The translations under genes and the position numbers were made by a program. A stretch of 8,841 nt of DNA, from NCBI GenBank assembly GCA_029287305.1, contig JARFRJ010000447.1, forward strand, positions 1-8,841, in the 5' to 3' direction. The notes beneath the pieces are model-generated. The model saw only the letters and a list, made by a program, of their open reading frames with translations, was not told the origin of the DNA and did no database searches. The DNA comes from Hyphomonas sp. (GTDB taxonomy: Bacteria; Pseudomonadota; Alphaproteobacteria; Caulobacterales; Hyphomonadaceae). Every line of letters begins with the position of its first letter. Positions within the stretch are counted from its first letter, which is position 1. This document shows positions 5,567 through 8,841 of this stretch, in pieces.

Positions 5567-6094
5567 ATGGCCACATTGATAGTAAATGGCGTCTCACATG
5601 AGATTGAGGCAGATCCGGCCCAGCCCCTCTTATGGGCGCTAAGAGAAACGCTCAAACTCAACGGCACCAAATTTGGGTGCGGCATTGCCCAGTGCGGTGC
5701 CTGCACCGTTCATGTCGAGGGTCAGCCTGTTCGCGCCTGCCAGACCCCGCTCGGCGCCGTTGACGGTCTTGAGGTGACCACGATTGAAGGCCTTGCAGAT
5801 GCCGATGGCCAAATGCATGCTTTACAACAGGCCTGGATTGACCATCAGGTGCCGCAATGCGGCTATTGCCAATCTGGACAGCTTATGTCCGCCGCGGCGC
5901 TCCTGGCTGAAACGCCAGCTCCAAGCGATGCGGATATAGACCGGGCCATGCAAGGAAATATCTGCCGCTGCGGCATGTATGGCCGGATAAAAAGCGCTAT
6001 CAAACAGGCTGCCTTGCAAATGCCGCAACCAAGCCCGGAACCCGCCATGCAAGAAACAGGCGATATAGATGCGGAGGAGACGACCAATGGGTAA
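5567..6094 (+). CDS. iorA: [2Fe-2S] subunit of an isoquinoline 1-oxidoreductase-type molybdenum hydroxylase
   Basis: This 175-residue electron-transfer subunit carries two [2Fe-2S] clusters that move electrons away from the molybdenum centre of its partner. The N-terminal plant-ferredoxin-like cluster is bound by Cys38, Cys43, Cys46 and Cys58 ([14 protein letters not shown]). The C-terminal helical cluster is bound by Cys98, Cys101, Cys133 and Cys135 (QCGYCQSGQ and ICRCGMYGR). All eight ligands are intact. It has no signal peptide, as expected if it is folded and co-exported with the Tat-signal partner. Family members are about 150-160 residues; the extra length is an acidic, Pro- and Glu-rich tail from about 152. 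AAGGGAG (5554-5560) precedes the ATG by 6 nt. It overlaps the next gene by eight bases (ATGGGTAA), indicating translational coupling. The exact substrate is not determined; nicotinate dehydrogenase and aldehyde dehydrogenase small subunits look alike. Confidence 0.93.
   Translation: MATLIVNGVSHEIEADPAQPLLWALRETLKLNGTKFGCGIAQCGACTVHVEGQPVRACQTPLGAVDGLEVTTIEGLADADGQMHALQQAWIDHQVPQCGYCQSGQLMSAAALLAETPAPSDADIDRAMQGNICRCGMYGRIKSAIKQAALQMPQPSPEPAMQETGDIDAEETTNG
6073..6079 (+). promoter_or_regulatory. Ribosome-binding site that fixes the catalytic-subunit start
   Basis: GGAGGAG lies 7 nt before the ATG at 6087. An in-frame ATG at 6069 is upstream of this site and would add Met followed by four Arg and a Pro ahead of the Tat signal. 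The 6087 start is therefore preferred, giving 735 residues instead of 741. Confidence 0.8.
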
Positions 6095-8294
6095 ATGGAC
6101 ACGTCGTGGCTTTATTACTGCCGGAGTTTTAACAACAGGAGCGCTGGTTGTCGGTGTTGGTATCCGCCCGGGCCATCGCGCGCCCAAATTGGCCGGTATG
6201 GTTACCTCAGAGGATGAGACGCTCATCAATGCCTGGGTCAAGATTGATACCGATAATGTGATCACCGCGATTGCCCCGCATTCAGAAATGGGGCAGGGCG
6301 CACAAACCGCAATCACGCAAATGCTGGCCGATGAAATGGATGCCGATTGGGAAAAAATTGCTTTTATGGAAGCGCCTGCCACCGAAGAATTTGCCAATTA
6401 TGCGCTCGCCCGTGAATATGCAGCCGGCAATCTGACCCTGCCGCGTTTTATGGAAGGCACTGTTGACGGGGTGTTTATGGCCATGACCAAACGTATGGAG
6501 CTGCAAATTACCGGCGGCTCCACGTCTGTGCGGTTTACCGGCCAGCGCGGCATGCGGATTGCCGGCGCTGCCGCCCGCGAAATGCTGATCAAGGCCGCCG
6601 CCAAAGACTGGGATGTTCCGGCCACACAAATCCGTTCAGAGGATGCGTATCTCTATCATGATGCGAGCGAACGAAAAGCGCGCTATGCAGATTTTGCCGC
6701 CGCCGCCGCAGACTATATGCCGCCAGCTCAGCCAAAGCTTAAATCTTCAGCCGATTTCAAAATCATCGGAAAATCTAAGCAACGTCTTGATATCCCGTCC
6801 AAAGTCGATGGCAGCGCTGTTTTTGGCATTGATATTGATCTACCGGGGATGAAATATGCCGCGGTCAAAGCTGCTCCTGTCATTGGTTCGAAAATCACCA
6901 GTATCGATGCGCGCGGCGTCAGTACAATGCCCGGCGTCGTTAAAATCATTAAGGATGATTATTTTGTCGCTATTGTGGCCGATGGGTATTGGCAGGCCAG
7001 CCAAGCCCTTGGACAACTGGACGTGCGCTATGAAAATAGTCCTGCCAAAGATTTGAATCAGGATGCTATTTTTGAGAATTTCCGTCAAAGCATGAGCGCG
7101 GCTGTGAGCGAGGGCAAGGAAAAGAAGGACATTGCCTATGGCGATGCCCGCAAAGCGCTTGATAGCGCCGCACAGGTCTTTGAGGCTGAATATAGCGTCC
7201 CTTTCCTCGCGCATGCCTGTATGGAGCCAATGAACGCCACTGTACGTATTGAGGGTGAAAGCGCTGAAATTTGGACTGGTACGCAAAACCCCTTAAGCAT
7301 TCGCAATGCCGTGGCCGAGACATTGGGGTTCAAGAAAGACAATGTCACCCTGCATAACCAATTTATGGGCGGCGGCTTTGGGCGACGATCCTCGACGGAT
7401 TATCCAGTTATGGCGGCTAAAATTGCCGCGCAATGCGATTTCCCGATCAAGATGATCTGGTCGCGTGAGGAAACCACCCAGCAGGACTGGTATCGCCCGG
7501 CCTCTATCAGCCGCTTTAAGATTGGCCTTGATGAGGCTGGCCAGCCGGTCTCTTGGGATCAGCAATATATTGACAAGCTTGATCCGCCTGAAGCCTCACA
7601 TCCGATCTATAATCTGAGCGATGTCTTCGTGCATTATGTGGAAAGTGATCATCATATTCGCTTCGGGCCTTGGCGCTCTGTCGACCATACCCAGCATGGC
7701 TTTTATATTGAAAGCCTAGTTGATGAGCTTGCCCATGCTGCCGGTCAGGACGGATATACATATCGCCGGGCTCTTCTGGCTGACAAGCCCCGCCATCTGG
7801 CTGTGCTGGACGCGACCGCCAAAGCGGCCAATTGGGGCCGAACCCTGCCGGACGGTCATGGCCTGGGAATTTCCATTGTGGAAAGCTTCGGGACGATTTG
7901 CGCTCAATGTGTGGAAGTGGATATGTCGAACGGCGAGCCCAAGGTCACCCATGTCTATTCGGTTGCTGACCCTGGTTTTGTGGTTAATCCGGATGGCTTT
8001 GCCGCGCAGATTGAAAGCGGTGTCATCTATGGGTTGACCGCCGCCTTACATGGTGAAATCACCATTGAAGAGGGCCGGGTCATGCAATCCAACTTCCATG
8101 ATTATCCAATAATGCGTATGGCCGATGCGCCTGAAATTCACGTTGAGACAATTAATTCCGGCGCGCGTCTCGGCGGGGGCGGCGAGCCGGGAACGCCGCC
8201 AACAGCGCCTGCTCTCACCAATGCCATCTTCAATGCGACGGGCCAAAGAATCCGTAATCTGCCTGTCATGACAGGGCTTACCAGCTCTGTGTAA
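6087..8294 (+). CDS. iorB: Molybdopterin-binding catalytic subunit, isoquinoline 1-oxidoreductase / xanthine dehydrogenase family
   Basis: This 735-residue large subunit should hydroxylate an N-heteroaromatic compound or oxidise an aldehyde at a molybdenum-pterin centre. A Tat signal is at the start: Arg6-Arg7 in TRRGFIT, then a hydrophobic stretch to about 26, so the complex is probably periplasmic or membrane-attached. Family motifs in order are SEMGQG (66-71), GGSTSV (143-148), [12 protein letters not shown] (373-384), GGGFGRR (428-434), [18 protein letters not shown], and [10 protein letters not shown] with the likely catalytic Glu700. The length is normal for this group. The partner [2Fe-2S] gene overlaps the start. 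No FAD subunit gene is adjacent, which fits the two-subunit type that passes electrons to a cytochrome c. No cytochrome c or XdhC/CoxI-type maturation gene is in the window. Known relatives include isoquinoline 1-oxidoreductase and membrane aldehyde dehydrogenases; the substrate is not resolved. Confidence 0.94.
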   Translation: MGKWTRRGFITAGVLTTGALVVGVGIRPGHRAPKLAGMVTSEDETLINAWVKIDTDNVITAIAPHSEMGQGAQTAITQMLADEMDADWEKIAFMEAPATEEFANYALAREYAAGNLTLPRFMEGTVDGVFMAMTKRMELQITGGSTSVRFTGQRGMRIAGAAAREMLIKAAAKDWDVPATQIRSEDAYLYHDASERKARYADFAAAAADYMPPAQPKLKSSADFKIIGKSKQRLDIPSKVDGSAVFGIDIDLPGMKYAAVKAAPVIGSKITSIDARGVSTMPGVVKIIKDDYFVAIVADGYWQASQALGQLDVRYENSPAKDLNQDAIFENFRQSMSAAVSEGKEKKDIAYGDARKALDSAAQVFEAEYSVPFLAHACMEPMNATVRIEGESAEIWTGTQNPLSIRNAVAETLGFKKDNVTLHNQFMGGGFGRRSSTDYPVMAAKIAAQCDFPIKMIWSREETTQQDWYRPASISRFKIGLDEAGQPVSWDQQYIDKLDPPEASHPIYNLSDVFVHYVESDHHIRFGPWRSVDHTQHGFYIESLVDELAHAAGQDGYTYRRALLADKPRHLAVLDATAKAANWGRTLPDGHGLGISIVESFGTICAQCVEVDMSNGEPKVTHVYSVADPGFVVNPDGFAAQIESGVIYGLTAALHGEITIEEGRVMQSNFHDYPIMRMADAPEIHVETINSGARLGGGGEPGTPPTAPALTNAIFNATGQRIRNLPVMTGLTSSV

Positions 8295-8547
8295 AGTTTC
8301 AGTAGATTATGAAAACTTATGGTCCAGTTTACCGGAGAGGGTGGAGCGCATTCACGCGGATTAAAGCCATTTGACTGCTCATTTTTCCGGGTTTTCAAGC
8401 GAAGCGCATGCGGGTGGACAGTGCGCGGCTCCCAATGGTCGAGACGCCTGCCCGTCGACCAAGCTTGTCGCGCTGCATGCCATAATAACATCTTAACGCG
8501 TTGAGACGATTACAGAATAATCGCAGACACTTTAGCTCGGACGCGCT
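8295..8547. other. Convergent intergenic gap with two hairpins
   Basis: No supported gene lies in this 253-base gap between convergent genes. Two structures are visible. GGTC-(GA)-GACG pairs with CGTC-GACC (8437-8460): an 8-bp stem with a 2-nt bulge and a 6-nt loop. CGATTA-CAGAA-TAATCG (8507-8523) is a perfect 6-bp stem. Neither has a T-tract, so both are weak terminator candidates. Short open frames here on either strand have no recognisable product. Confidence 0.4.
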
Positions 8548-8841
8548 CTAGAATTTCGGCGTTGCCTTTAAATGTTCGGGGATTGCATCCGAGCGAACGC
8601 CAGAGATAATAATAAAGCCGGACAGAAACAGAAACATCAGCGCGGAGACACCAATACGCTGATCATTGGACAGGAATGTCATCAGGGCAACCAGGCCCGG
8701 CCCCATCCACACGGTGACATTGCCCGCCATGGCATAAAAGCCAAAAAATTGGCCAATTTGCTTTGGCGGCGAGATATGCACCAGCATATAGCGACTTGAG
8801 GAAATCACCGCCCCGAGCATCAAGCCAGCCGGGATAACACA
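8548..8841 (-). CDS. C-terminal part of a major facilitator-type membrane transporter (partial)
   Basis: The visible 97 residues are the end of a gene whose start lies beyond the right edge; the frame is open to position 8841. Hydrophobic segments are LMLGAVISSSRYMLV, then a long stretch from FFGFYAMAGNVTVWMGP into GLVALMTFL, then VSALMFLFLSGFIIISGV, followed by a short polar tail ending KATPKF. The pattern of a basic or polar loop (HISPPKQIGQ) before FFGFYAMAGN and a GP-containing helix resembles the last helices of UMF1/Atg22-like major facilitator proteins. This assignment is by eye. An in-frame TTG at 8823 is not a credible start because the hydrophobic helix continues upstream of it. The substrate is unknown. 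Confidence 0.75.
   Translation of the reverse strand, partial: CVIPAGLMLGAVISSSRYMLVHISPPKQIGQFFGFYAMAGNVTVWMGPGLVALMTFLSNDQRIGVSALMFLFLSGFIIISGVRSDAIPEHLKATPKF

Noticed and set aside
6069..6086. Upstream ATG for the catalytic subunit
   Set aside because: It lies before the GGAGGAG site and would put four arginines ahead of the Tat signal; the ATG at 6087 has proper spacing.
8138..8491. Minus-strand open frame of 117 codons overlapping the end of the catalytic subunit
   Set aside because: About half is antisense to the conserved [10 protein letters not shown] region of the real gene, so it is a shadow.
8319..8504. Plus-strand open frame of 61 codons after the hydroxylase operon
   Set aside because: No motif or homology recognised, and it is matched by an equally meaningless minus-strand frame over the same bases.
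1..8841. CRISPR array, insertion sequence, tRNA, rRNA or phage genes
   Set aside because: No repeated spacer pattern, transposase-like protein, cloverleaf or rRNA-like stretch was found on reading both strands.

Overview
The window looks like chromosomal DNA from an alphaproteobacterium, most likely a marine or aquatic member near the Hyphomonadales, Caulobacterales or Sphingomonadales. This is inferred from three things: the large TonB-dependent receptor type, a single-domain RNase D of about 205 residues, and a Tat-exported two-subunit molybdenum hydroxylase of the isoquinoline oxidoreductase type. No rRNA, tRNA, CRISPR array, insertion sequence or transposase was seen. All six supported protein genes are intact except the one cut by the right edge.

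Layout from left to right. Positions 1-145 hold no secure gene. A strong intrinsic terminator (146-173, minus strand) and a second hairpin over the stop codon (186-216) end a 977-residue TonB-dependent outer-membrane receptor (212-3145, minus). A 555-base intergenic region follows. It holds a sigma70-like promoter for the receptor, a promoter for the next gene, and several short perfect dyads. A LuxR-family regulator with an autoinducer-binding domain (3701-4429, plus) is divergent from the receptor. No luxI-type synthase is present, and two of the usual ligand-pocket residues are replaced, so it reads as a LuxR 'solo'. A 343-base gap with GGCCCT/AGGG hairpin elements separates it from a compact RNase D-like exonuclease (4773-5393, minus).

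The exonuclease is divergent from a two-gene operon (5567-8294, plus). That operon encodes a two-cluster [2Fe-2S] subunit and a Tat-signal molybdopterin catalytic subunit, overlapping by eight bases. The pair should form a periplasmic hydroxylase of isoquinoline 1-oxidoreductase or aldehyde oxidoreductase type that passes electrons to a cytochrome c rather than to NAD or FAD. After a 253-base convergent gap, the C-terminal 97 residues of a major-facilitator-type membrane protein (8548-8841, minus) run off the right edge.

The receptor and LuxR regulator are divergent, which makes a sense-and-import pairing possible but unproven. The hydroxylase operon appears to be a separate unit with its own promoter. 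The best candidates for follow-up are the altered LuxR ligand pocket, the dyads around its promoter, the double hairpin at the receptor 3' end, and the mirrored AGCTTGGC elements between the exonuclease and the hydroxylase operon.
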